Assembly (NCBI GenBank): GCA_904501895.1
Contig: CAJGCX010000045.1
Span: 1 to 12,470 of the forward strand
DNA: 12,470 nucleotides
DNA from: Clostridiaceae bacterium
GTDB taxonomy: Bacteria > Bacillota > Clostridia > Oscillospirales > Acutalibacteraceae
Direction: 5' to 3'
Shown here piece after piece: positions 1 through 6,204 of this stretch (position 1 is the first letter of the stretch; every line of letters starts with the position of its first letter). A program made the position numbers and the translations under genes. The notes below the pieces were generated by a model. It was not told the origin of the DNA, searched no databases, and was given only the letters and a program-made list of their open reading frames with translations.

Positions 1-118
1 GTACAGCATAAACCTTTTTGTCAGGACGCAAACGGATAAGCGACCATACACAGTTAAGTATCACAGCAATAGCAAGAAAGCAAAGTATATATCTTAAAAT
101 GTATTCAAGCACTTCCAT
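1..118 (-). CDS. N-terminus of an unidentified membrane-anchored protein (partial)
   Basis: Only the first 39 codons are inside the window; the gene runs off the left edge. It starts with ATG at 118, preceded by a good Shine-Dalgarno (AGGAGG in AAAAAGGAGGGGCG). The peptide opens MEVLEYILRY and has one hydrophobic segment over residues 6-27, followed by basic residues (RLRPDKK), as expected for a single N-terminal anchor with the rest of the chain in the cytoplasm by the positive-inside rule. A strong promoter candidate lies just upstream. No family can be assigned from so short a piece. A protein with a short N-terminal membrane anchor and a cytoplasmic domain is one possibility, but that is a guess. 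Confidence 0.6.
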   Translation of the reverse strand, partial: MEVLEYILRYILCFLAIAVILNCVWSLIRLRPDKKVYAV

Positions 119-142
119 TTTCGCCCCTCCTTTTTGATAAGT

Positions 143-166
143 ATAGTATTACCAATTTTATACTAT
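143..166. promoter_or_regulatory. Operator-like dyad over the expected transcription start
   Basis: ATAGTAT (143-149) and ATACTAT (160-166) are exact inverted copies separated by 10 bases. The dyad lies directly downstream of the -10 box of the partial gene and covers the predicted start point, a usual place for a repressor site. In an AT-rich leader a chance 7-base dyad is quite possible, and no regulator can be named. Confidence 0.25.
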
Positions 167-167
167 T

Positions 168-196
168 AGAATAACTTTAAAAATTTTTCTTGTCAA
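168..196 (-). promoter_or_regulatory. Sigma-A-type promoter of the partial gene at 1-118
   Basis: Read on the minus strand, a perfect -35 TTGACA (191-196) is separated by 17 bases from TATTCT (168-173, 4/6 match to TATAAT). The expected transcription start is near 160, giving a leader of about 43 bases before the ATG at 118. The call rests on consensus and spacing only. Confidence 0.55.
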
Positions 197-238
197 CAAA
201 ATGTTAAAAAAGTAATAGAAAATTAATATTTGCGCAAT

Positions 239-320
239 AAATTGGAGGTTGTCGGAGTATACAATCGTAGGGGACGATGAGTCTCACCTGCCGGTTCTAC
301 TCAACGACAAATTATAATTT
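239..320. repeat. Short copy (A) of a modular MITE-like intergenic element
   Basis: The left end (239-273, AAATTGGAGGTTGTCGG...GTAGGGG) matches 6205-6239 at 33 of 35 positions. The right end (about 295-323, TTCTAC.CAACGACAAATT...) matches 6378-6406 with one mismatch. The ends form an imperfect terminal inverted repeat whose outer 16 bases read AAATT-N5-TTGTCG on both sides. The interior, 267-297, is an exact 31-base reverse complement of 6345-6375 in copy B. No open reading frame of its own is credible. A direct AATA at 236-239 and 322-325 could be a target duplication, but copy B shows nothing comparable. Confidence 0.75.
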
Positions 321-323
321 GAA

Positions 324-355
324 TACAAACAAAAAGGTGGGAGCTTACTCCCACC
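324..355 (-). terminator. Rho-independent terminator of the flavo-diiron gene
   Basis: A perfect 8-bp stem, GGTGGGAG (336-343) with CTCCCACC (348-355) and a 4-base loop, lies 10 bases beyond the fprA-type stop codon. On the minus strand it is followed by TTTTTGTTTG, the expected U-rich tail. It should separate this gene from the partial gene further downstream, which has its own promoter. Confidence 0.88.
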
Positions 356-365
356 ATACTATGTA

Positions 366-1514
366 TTATTTCATCTCTTCTGCTAATTTCTTGATTTGCT
401 CAATGCTCTCATCATTTACTGCTGAGTGGATTGTTACAACATTTTCAGCAAATTCAAGATTCTTGCAAAGCTCAAATGCCTTCACAATCTTATTTTTCAC
501 AACAGGAGCCCATGAGCCATTTTCCACGATACCGATTTTACGGTTTCTGTAGCCTCTTTCAGTAAGCTCGTTTACAAATTCTCTCATAAATGGGAATAAA
601 TCACCGTTGTATGTTGTAGTTGCAAGAATGATTTTGCCATAACGAAAAGCATCTTCAACTGCCTCTGCCATATCACAACGAGCAAGGTCATTCACAACCA
701 CCTTTGGACAACCTGCATTTTTAAGTTCATCAGCTAAAATTTCAACTGCTTTTTTAGTGTTTCCGTAAACAGATGTGTAGCAGATAAGTGTGCCTTCACT
801 TTCAATACCATAAGATGACCATGTGTTGTATAAATCAAGGTAATAGCCAAGATTTTCATTAAGAATTGGTCCGTGTAATGGGTAAATTGTCTGGATGTCA
901 AGTCCTGCAGCCTTTTTAAGTACAGCTTGAACCTGAACACCATATTTACCAACGATACCGAAGTAATATCTTCTTGCTTCACAAGCCCAATCCTCTTCTA
1001 CATCAAGTGCACCGAATTTACCGAAGCCGTCAGCAGAGAAAAGTGCCTTTTCATGGCTTTCATAAGTCATCATAACCTCAGGCCAATGAACCATTGGTGC
1101 CATTACGAAGGTAAGGTTACATTCACCAAGGCTTAATGTGTCACCCTCGCCAACAACAAGTCTTCTGTCAGCATAATCTGTGCCGAAAAACTTTTTCATC
1201 ATTACAAATGCTCTGTCAGTTGCAACGATTGTAGCATTCGGATATGCTTTCGCAAACTCGTCAATATTTGCTGAATGGTCAGGCTCCATATGTTGAACAA
1301 TTAAATAATCAGGCGCTTTATCACCGATTGCATTTTTAATATTCTGAAACCATTCATCCTTGAAATTACCATCAACAGTATCCATAACTGCGATTTTTTC
1401 ATCGTCAATAATGTATGAATTGTATGCCATACCATTTGGCACATCATACTGACCCTCAAAAAGGTCGATATTGTGGTCGTTAACACCAATATACTTAATC
1501 TTTGAATTTGCCAT
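366..1514 (-). CDS. A-type flavo-diiron protein (FprA family)
   Basis: This cytoplasmic 382-residue protein has the two-domain layout of class A flavo-diiron proteins. Residues 1 to about 235 form the metallo-beta-lactamase-like domain with every usual iron ligand visible: H75-x-E77-x-D79, H143, D162 and H214. From 242 a flavodoxin domain begins with the FMN phosphate loop TSVYGNT (247-253). Family members reduce O2 to water or NO to N2O, usually taking electrons from rubredoxin, and protect strict anaerobes; which substrate applies here cannot be read from sequence. The ATG at 1514 follows AAAGGAG at good spacing. The gene lies 35 bases after the ZIP transporter on the same strand with no evident promoter between, so cotranscription is likely, and it ends at a clear terminator. 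No rubredoxin or NAD(P)H reductase domain is fused to it. Confidence 0.93.
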   Translation of the reverse strand: MANSKIKYIGVNDHNIDLFEGQYDVPNGMAYNSYIIDDEKIAVMDTVDGNFKDEWFQNIKNAIGDKAPDYLIVQHMEPDHSANIDEFAKAYPNATIVATDRAFVMMKKFFGTDYADRRLVVGEGDTLSLGECNLTFVMAPMVHWPEVMMTYESHEKALFSADGFGKFGALDVEEDWACEARRYYFGIVGKYGVQVQAVLKKAAGLDIQTIYPLHGPILNENLGYYLDLYNTWSSYGIESEGTLICYTSVYGNTKKAVEILADELKNAGCPKVVVNDLARCDMAEAVEDAFRYGKIILATTTYNGDLFPFMREFVNELTERGYRNRKIGIVENGSWAPVVKNKIVKAFELCKNLEFAENVVTIHSAVNDESIEQIKKLAEEMK

Positions 1515-1549
1515 ATTTTAAAAAACTCCTTTATTTTATCTCGTCTATT

Positions 1550-2308
1550 TTAACCTAAAAGCACATCAAATGCAACCATAAGGCAGAAGCCTGCCAACAA
1601 TGAATATGTCGCACCTCGTTCACTACCGTGAGCGTGAGTTTCAGGTATCATTTCATCACTTATTACGTAAAGCATTGTGCCACCTGCAAATGCCAGTGCA
1701 AATGGTAAAATTGCAGTTGAAACAGTTACTGCGAAATATCCAAGCAGTGTACCGATTACCTCAACAACACCTGTGATAATCGCAATTAAAAATGTCCTTT
1801 TGTGGCTTATTCCTGCAGTAAGCATAGGTGCTATAATCACCATACCCTCAGGAATATTCTGCAGAGCAATACCACCTGCAATAACAATAGCGTCTGCAAT
1901 ATTTCCTGTACCAAAGCCAACACCTGCAGCGATACCCTCAGGCAGATTATGAATTGCAATGGCAATTACAAAAAGCAAAACCTTATCAAGCTGTTTTTGT
2001 GCGTCAGGGTGAGTTTCCGTATCAACACCTGTAAGTCTGTGAAGATGTGGCACGATTTTATCGATAAGATTCACGCAGAATGCACCACAGAAAACTCCAA
2101 CGATGGTTACAAGTAACGAAAACTTTCCACCATATTCAAGTGACGGAAGTATAAGTCCGATAACAGAAGCCGAGAGCATAACGCCCGCTGCAAATGAAAG
2201 AATTATATCACTGAATTTATGACTGATTTTTTTAAATGTAAAGCCAAAAAGTGCACCGATAACAGATGCACCACCAACACCCAGAGCAGTCAGCAATACA
2301 ATTTTCAT
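1550..2308 (-). CDS. ZIP-family divalent metal transporter (ZupT-like)
   Basis: This is a 252-residue integral membrane protein with about eight hydrophobic segments. It carries the two ZIP metal-site signatures: HNLPEG (120-125, fourth membrane helix) and QNIPEG (150-155, fifth). A loop with H88, H90 and H100 precedes the HNLPEG helix, and ETHAH (223-227) sits near the C-terminus; both could bind metal. ZIP proteins import zinc, iron or manganese into the cytoplasm; the ion here is unknown. I chose the ATG at 2308 because AAAAGGAG precedes it at the right distance and the first transmembrane helix starts at once. An in-frame ATG at 2371 would add 21 residues unlike ZIP N-termini. It is the first gene of a probable pair with the flavo-diiron gene, perhaps supplying iron for the di-iron centre (inference). 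Confidence 0.9.
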   Translation of the reverse strand: MKIVLLTALGVGGASVIGALFGFTFKKISHKFSDIILSFAAGVMLSASVIGLILPSLEYGGKFSLLVTIVGVFCGAFCVNLIDKIVPHLHRLTGVDTETHPDAQKQLDKVLLFVIAIAIHNLPEGIAAGVGFGTGNIADAIVIAGGIALQNIPEGMVIIAPMLTAGISHKRTFLIAIITGVVEVIGTLLGYFAVTVSTAILPFALAFAGGTMLYVISDEMIPETHAHGSERGATYSLLAGFCLMVAFDVLLG

Positions 2309-2344
2309 ATAATTCACTCCTTTTCCCAAAATTTTCAGAATGGA

Positions 2345-2378
2345 ATTATATCGCCATATTATCCTATTCATTCTATCA
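2345..2378 (-). promoter_or_regulatory. Candidate promoter region of the ZIP gene
   Basis: Two -10 candidates occur on the minus strand: TATAAT (2345-2350), and an extended-type TGA-TAGAAT (2370-2378). Neither has a convincing -35 at 16-18 bases. One of them probably serves the ZIP/flavo-diiron pair. I recognise no Zur, Fur or MntR box. Confidence 0.3.
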
Positions 2379-2435
2379 TAAAAAAGTGCAAAACGGAAGA
2401 GGATAAATTTGCAAAATTATTTAGATAAAAAATAA

Positions 2436-2516
2436 AAGATAACAGATAATAGAGAATAGTTGAAACGGCACGAATTTGCGCAAATCTCTTATCTATTCAA
2501 TATTATCTATTATCTT
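2436..2516 (-). repeat. Long AT-rich inverted repeat, possible terminator of the tRNA transcript
   Basis: Arms 2436-2459 and 2493-2516 are inverted copies matching at 21 of 24 positions (AAGATAA-AGATAATA...GAATAG), with a 33-base loop. On the minus strand the stem is followed by the T-rich TTATTTTTTATC (about 2424-2435), so it could end transcripts coming through the tRNA gene. The loop holds the 12-base palindrome ATTTGCGCAAAT (2474-2485). The arms are built from short repeats of the GATAATA type. It may instead be one copy of a dispersed intergenic repeat. Confidence 0.45.
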
Positions 2517-2517
2517 A

Positions 2518-2535
2518 GGCAAGATTCATCTTGCC
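2518..2535. other. Hairpin just downstream of the tRNA
   Basis: GGCAAGAT (2518-2525) and ATCTTGCC (2528-2535) form a perfect 8-bp stem with a 2-base loop, six bases past the tRNA 3' end in the direction of transcription. No T-run follows on either strand, so it is a poor terminator on its own. Its 2532-2535 segment is also part of TGCCGTTTC (2532-2540), which can pair with GAAACGGCA at 2462-2470, so the two structures exclude each other. Confidence 0.5.
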
Positions 2536-2541
2536 GTTTCT

Positions 2542-2616
2542 TGGCACCCCCTGCGGGAATCGAACCCACATCTAATCCTTAGGAGGGATTTATTCTATCC
2601 ATTGAACTAAGGAGGC
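2542..2616 (-). tRNA. tRNA-Arg (anticodon CCU)
   Basis: Read on the minus strand, the 75 bases begin GCCTCCTTAGTTCAATGG and end in an encoded CCA. The anticodon loop CTCCTAA (complement of 2579-2585) carries CCT at 2581-2583, flanked by a perfect 5-bp stem AATCC/GGATT. The T arm reads GTGGGTTCGATTCCCGC. The acceptor stem pairs GCCTCCT with AGGGGGT, with a T-G wobble at the fourth pair and a G-T pair at 1-72. This tRNA reads AGG codons. It starts 23 bases after the stop of the lipoprotein gene on the same strand and has no obvious promoter of its own in that gap, so it may be processed from a longer transcript. Confidence 0.96.
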
Positions 2617-2622
2617 ATATCG

Positions 2623-2640
2623 AGGCGGAACTTTCCGCCT
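2623..2640. other. Hairpin between the lipoprotein stop codon and the tRNA
   Basis: AGGCGGAA (2623-2630) and TTCCGCCT (2633-2640) are exact inverted copies around 2 bases; a 7-bp stem with a 4-base loop is the more realistic fold. On the minus strand it overlaps the last base of the lipoprotein stop codon and is followed by CGATAT and then the tRNA, without a T-run. It could protect the mRNA 3' end after tRNA processing or act as a weak terminator. Confidence 0.5.
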
Positions 2641-3497
2641 TATTTTACTTTATAACTTTGTGACCACTGGTCAATCATCTGGTCAAAGGCTTTACCCTTT
2701 AACGCTCTTAAGCACTGTGTTCTGTATGAGCCATAATAATTATAGGTCTCGTCAAAAACATCTATTCTCTGAACAAGGAAAGCATAGTCATCAAGCACAA
2801 CAGTTGAGGCTGAGCCTGTCTTTATATTGGCAACCTCTTTAAAAAATCCTGTTGGGAACGCACCGTCAGAAGATGAATTTATAATAGCGTTATGCACATC
2901 TTTAGTTGTTGCACCCTCAATTGGAGTGCCTGTATTCACAAGGCCCTCTGCATTTGAAAAGCCATTGATAATCGTTGCCTTATCGTTATCGCTCATAGGC
3001 ATCATTTCACCTGCTTCATCAATGTTGAACAGGTATTCTGTAGCATAGGAAATAGCGATATAATGTGTTTTGAAATACTTTTTCAATTCATCTTCACTTA
3101 CAGGCTCAACACCGTCTTCGCCATAGTAATAATCAAGCAAAGCATCCTCATAAGCCTTTGATGCTTCAATCTTATATAACGTCACCTTTGAAACGCCGAT
3201 TTCCACATAATGAGGTCTGTATAAATGCCATAAGTTATCAACATTTGTAGACAGGCTTGATTTCTGTGCAGGAGTAAGTGTGAGGTCTCGCTTATTGAAT
3301 TCCGAGTTGATTGTTACATATCTTGAAATCGCTTTTTTAATTTCGGGCTCATTTTTATCGTGCAAATCTTCAAAATAGGCATAAACCTCATTGTCGATTT
3401 TTGTTCCGTTAACCCTAACCTTTGCAGGACCTGAGCAAGAGGAGAATGACAACATACAGACAATCGTCACAAGAAACAATGAAATTACTTTTTTCAT
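2640..3497 (-). CDS. PrsA/SurA-like peptidyl-prolyl isomerase lipoprotein (probable)
   Basis: This 285-residue exported protein opens with a type II signal peptide: MKK, a hydrophobic core over 4-18, and a lipobox ending in C21 (FSSC; F at -3 is less usual than L). After the Cys, AKVRVNGTKIDNEVYAYF resembles the start of SurA/PrsA chaperone domains, where a 'VNG..I' strand leads into helices. The segment from about 145 (HYIAISYATEYLF) to 252 (DYAFLVQRIDV), including GAFPTGFFKEVANIKTG, follows the strand order of a parvulin domain, but catalytic residues are not clear and the isomerase may be degenerate. The likely role is assisting folding of exported proteins on the outer face of the membrane. 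The ATG at 3497 overlaps the stop of the upstream membrane gene (ATGA) and follows GGGGGA, suggesting translational coupling. Confidence 0.68.
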   Translation of the reverse strand: MKKVISLFLVTIVCMLSFSSCSGPAKVRVNGTKIDNEVYAYFEDLHDKNEPEIKKAISRYVTINSEFNKRDLTLTPAQKSSLSTNVDNLWHLYRPHYVEIGVSKVTLYKIEASKAYEDALLDYYYGEDGVEPVSEDELKKYFKTHYIAISYATEYLFNIDEAGEMMPMSDNDKATIINGFSNAEGLVNTGTPIEGATTKDVHNAIINSSSDGAFPTGFFKEVANIKTGSASTVVLDDYAFLVQRIDVFDETYNYYGSYRTQCLRALKGKAFDQMIDQWSQSYKVK

Positions 3498-4192
3498 TCT
3501 GTTTCCCCCTTTGATTCAAGGTATTCCTTATAAAGCTTATCCTTTAAAAGTCGTTTTTCATTTTCAAGTCTGCGCTCTTCCTTGACCTTTTCCTTATCCT
3601 TACCGATAATTCCGTTTCGAAGGAATGAAACTAAAAGCATTGTAAGCACGGCACCGATTGAACAGCTGATAAAGTCAACCATTGTGTCAGTATTGCCCTT
3701 CTGAAGAGTCATTCCGTAAAGGGTATCCATTGTGAATTCGTAAACCTCCCAGCCGACAGCAATACCAAGGGCAAAGGTTATTGAAAACAATGAGGACATT
3801 GCAGGACCTAAATCTCCACGCTTACGATAAATAATGTTTGCAAAATCATAACCGAACCAAGCAGAAATAACACCTGAAGCAAAATGAGTAACAATATCAA
3901 AATGCTCAAAGGTTGTTCTGTTGTTAATTGTTGAGCCAATACACACGCCTACAAAAATGAAAAGTGAAAGCATAGTCTGAGTTGATGCTTCGACTTCAAT
4001 TATAAAGGATTTTGTTCCGAAAATCTGAAAGAAATCCCAAAGGTGAGTAAAAATGATTGCAAAAATAGCCTCTAAAAATTCCACAACTGAACCGTGAAAA
4101 AGACCAAAGATGCCCCAGCATAAAATCACTACACGGAGACAAATCCAAAGTATTCTTTGATTTTTAGACACGTAGCCATAAGTCTTAGTCAT
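3494..4192 (-). CDS. Multi-pass membrane protein, DUF2238/YjdF-like motifs
   Basis: This 232-residue protein has about six hydrophobic segments (near 14-33, 36-55, 72-90, 103-121, 131-148 and 172-191) and a highly charged, probably helical cytoplasmic tail from about 197 (KDKEKVKEERRLENEKR...). Two conserved-looking stretches, FDIVTHFASG (98-107) and GWEVYEFTMDTLYG...NTDTMVDFISCSIGA (147-181), resemble the 'D..H..SG' and 'WE..E...D...G......DT..D......GA' pattern I associate with small DUF2238/YjdF membrane proteins, whose function is unknown. That assignment is from memory and tentative. The ATG at 4192 follows TTGGTGG at 6-8 bases. It overlaps the PrsA-like lipoprotein gene by four bases, so the two products may work at the same place in the membrane. 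A promoter candidate lies just upstream. Confidence 0.65.
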   Translation of the reverse strand: MTKTYGYVSKNQRILWICLRVVILCWGIFGLFHGSVVEFLEAIFAIIFTHLWDFFQIFGTKSFIIEVEASTQTMLSLFIFVGVCIGSTINNRTTFEHFDIVTHFASGVISAWFGYDFANIIYRKRGDLGPAMSSLFSITFALGIAVGWEVYEFTMDTLYGMTLQKGNTDTMVDFISCSIGAVLTMLLVSFLRNGIIGKDKEKVKEERRLENEKRLLKDKLYKEYLESKGETE

Positions 4193-4223
4193 TTTTTAAC
4201 CACCAAATAAAAATATCACTTAA

Positions 4224-4252
4224 ATAATATCACACTATACTTAATATTACAA
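4224..4252 (-). promoter_or_regulatory. Candidate promoter of the membrane protein/lipoprotein/tRNA group
   Basis: On the minus strand TTGTAA (4247-4252, overlapping the GH13 stop codon) is followed after 17 bases by TATTAT (4224-4229). Matches to consensus are 4/6 and 5/6. It would allow the group to be expressed apart from the amylase gene upstream. Confidence 0.4.
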
Positions 4253-6112
4253 GGAAAGGATTACAAATGAGCATCCGTCAATATAAACTTCACCATTTAC
4301 AATGTTGTCACCATAAAGAGTTTTTGCATTTTTATAAGATTCAGGAAGTCCATACATAATTGAATGTTCATTTCTGTTTACAATAATCATAATATCGCCA
4401 TTTTCATTATGACGACGATATGCAATACAGCCAAGCATTGAGGAAACAGGTGAGAAAAATCCGTCAGAAAACACCTTGTTATTTCTTCGGATTTCACCCA
4501 TTGTTCTGTAAAAGGTAACAAGCTCCTGATTTTCCTTTCCCCAAGGATAGCAACCACGATTGAACGGGTCCTTATACCCTTGAAGACCTGCTTCGTCACC
4601 ATAGTATACAGATGGCACACCCGGTAATGTGTATTGCAATGCTGCCGCACATTTTAAAAGCTTAACGCCCTTTGCATATTTTTCATCATCAAGAAAATGT
4701 ACTGATTGCCAATTTCTATCACGATATTCACAGGACTCACCTGTGATTTTTGTAATCGCTCTTTCAGTATCGTGTGTGCCGATATGATTCATCATAACAT
4801 CAAGGCATTGCTTAGGATAATTTTCCACAATCTGCATTACTGCTTCCGTAAAGGCTTCTGCCTTACCGTTACGGCAAAAATCAAGAATAGCGTTTGCAAA
4901 TGGGTAATTCATTACGGAGTCAAACTGACTACCGAGAAGATAACGACGACGACTTCCATAACTGTGCTTTGTTGTGGCATCTTCCCACACTTCACCCATA
5001 AGAAGCGCATCTTTTTTCGTAGCCTTAAGTCTTGCACGAAGCTCATCGATGAAAATATCAGGTAATTCATCAGCAACATCAAGACGGAAGCCATCAGCAC
5101 CTGCTTTAAGCCATTTTTCTATAATTCCACCCTTGCCGTTGATGAATTCACGATATTCTTCACCCTCTTCAATGACCTCAGGAAGAGTTTCAAATCCCCA
5201 CCAGCTTTGATATTTATCAGGGTAATTTGTAAACTTATACCATTTATAGTATGGACTTTCAGGTGAATTATAAGCACCTAAGGTTTCATATCTGCCTTTT
5301 CTGTTGAAATAAACGCTGTCGTCACCTGTGTGAGAGAAAACACCGTCAAGAATTATATGAATATCCTGTTTTTTAGCCTCTTTACAAAGATTCTTAAAAT
5401 CCTTTTCAGTACCGAGAATAGGGTCAATTTTTCCGTAATCTGCAGTATCGTAACGATGATTTGAATGTGCCTCAAAAATAGGATTAAGATAAATGCAATT
5501 AACTCCCAATGATTTAAGGTAAGGCAATTTTTCCTGAATACCCTTTAAATCGCCACCGAAAAAGTCGTTATTAAGCACTTTGCCATCTGCAGTAGGTCTC
5601 CATTCAGGCTCATTTCCCCAATCATCACGCAAAACTCGGTCGGAAGGTACATTTTTCTTCACTTCTCCTGAATTATAAAATCTGTCAGGAAAAATCTGAT
5701 AAATAATACCACCCTTAATCCAATCAGGTGTTGTGAAATTCTTTTCAGTAACTGTCAACTGCCAATCCTTATGTGCAAACTGTGACCCTGCAAAGCCACC
5801 GATTCCGTTTTCGGTCTGCAAAACGGAGCTTCTGCCATAGGATGAGCAATAGTCAAAGTGATACCAATAAAGACCTTCCTTATCTATTTCAGTATGAATA
5901 TCCCAGATTTCAGCATCGTCACCACACATACCTGCCCAGAGCATATCTCTTTCCTCATAATGTCCGTCATCACGACGAATCAACAAAATTGTTCTGTTAC
6001 AACAAAATGAGCGTGGCATACAAAGGCGAAAATGAATTTCTTCACCTACTGAAACACTACCGAATTTATCTTTAAAAAACAAATCTCTTGAATTAAATGG
6101 AATAAAACCCAT
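4247..6112 (-). CDS. GH13 alpha-amylase family enzyme, neopullulanase/cyclomaltodextrinase type
   Basis: The 621-residue protein lacks a signal peptide, so it should act in the cytoplasm on imported maltodextrins. Residues 1 to about 120 look like the N-terminal beta domain (CBM34-like) of neopullulanases. The catalytic barrel starts at GGIIYQIFPDRFYN (134-147). All four GH13 core regions are present: DGVFSH (256-261), GFRLDVADE (341-349, nucleophile D345), GEVWED (373-378, acid/base E374) and MNHIGTHDT (441-449, with H447 and stabilising D448). NPIFEAHSNHRYDTADY (210-226) is typical of the neopullulanase, cyclomaltodextrinase and maltogenic amylase group. A C-terminal beta domain fills from about 545. 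Expected activity is hydrolysis of alpha-1,4 (and some alpha-1,6) links in maltodextrin, pullulan or cyclodextrin; the exact substrate is not decidable. The start at 6112 has only a weak Shine-Dalgarno (GGCGGTG). It is divergent from the GH43 gene. Confidence 0.93.
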   Translation of the reverse strand: MGFIPFNSRDLFFKDKFGSVSVGEEIHFRLCMPRSFCCNRTILLIRRDDGHYEERDMLWAGMCGDDAEIWDIHTEIDKEGLYWYHFDYCSSYGRSSVLQTENGIGGFAGSQFAHKDWQLTVTEKNFTTPDWIKGGIIYQIFPDRFYNSGEVKKNVPSDRVLRDDWGNEPEWRPTADGKVLNNDFFGGDLKGIQEKLPYLKSLGVNCIYLNPIFEAHSNHRYDTADYGKIDPILGTEKDFKNLCKEAKKQDIHIILDGVFSHTGDDSVYFNRKGRYETLGAYNSPESPYYKWYKFTNYPDKYQSWWGFETLPEVIEEGEEYREFINGKGGIIEKWLKAGADGFRLDVADELPDIFIDELRARLKATKKDALLMGEVWEDATTKHSYGSRRRYLLGSQFDSVMNYPFANAILDFCRNGKAEAFTEAVMQIVENYPKQCLDVMMNHIGTHDTERAITKITGESCEYRDRNWQSVHFLDDEKYAKGVKLLKCAAALQYTLPGVPSVYYGDEAGLQGYKDPFNRGCYPWGKENQELVTFYRTMGEIRRNNKVFSDGFFSPVSSMLGCIAYRRHNENGDIMIIVNRNEHSIMYGLPESYKNAKTLYGDNIVNGEVYIDGCSFVILSL

Positions 6113-6141
6113 TACGACACCGCCAAAATGAATATTGATTT

Positions 6142-6170
6142 ATTTTACCAAATTAAAAAATATATTGCAA
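6142..6170 (-). promoter_or_regulatory. Promoter of the GH13 gene
   Basis: On the minus strand TTGCAA (6165-6170) is followed after 17 bases by TAAAAT (6142-6147), preceded by TGG to make an extended -10. The leader would be about 25-30 bases. It lies 34 bases from the edge of the repeat element at 6205. Confidence 0.5.
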
Positions 6171-6204
6171 TAGTAAAGAATACCTATAGTTTAATATGTT
6201 ATGT

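Noticed and set aside
236..325. AATA direct repeat as a target-site duplication of copy A
   Set aside because: Four A/T bases in AT-rich DNA are easily matched by chance, and copy B shows no equivalent duplication.
277..552. Open frame of 91 codons on the plus strand across repeat copy A and the terminator
   Set aside because: It starts inside the repeat, runs through the terminator hairpin and lies antisense to the flavo-diiron gene; it has no ribosome binding site.
2309..2371. Longer ZIP protein starting at 2371
   Set aside because: The added 21 residues precede a strong ribosome binding site and a ZIP-like N-terminal helix beginning at 2308; the extension also spans the likely promoter.
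2424..2516. GATAATA-type short repeats considered as a CRISPR array or microsatellite
   Set aside because: The units are irregular, have no regular spacers and are explained by the two arms of one inverted repeat.
4706..5065. 119-codon plus-strand frame inside the GH13 gene
   Set aside because: It is antisense to the conserved catalytic region of a complete GH13 enzyme and has no recognisable features.
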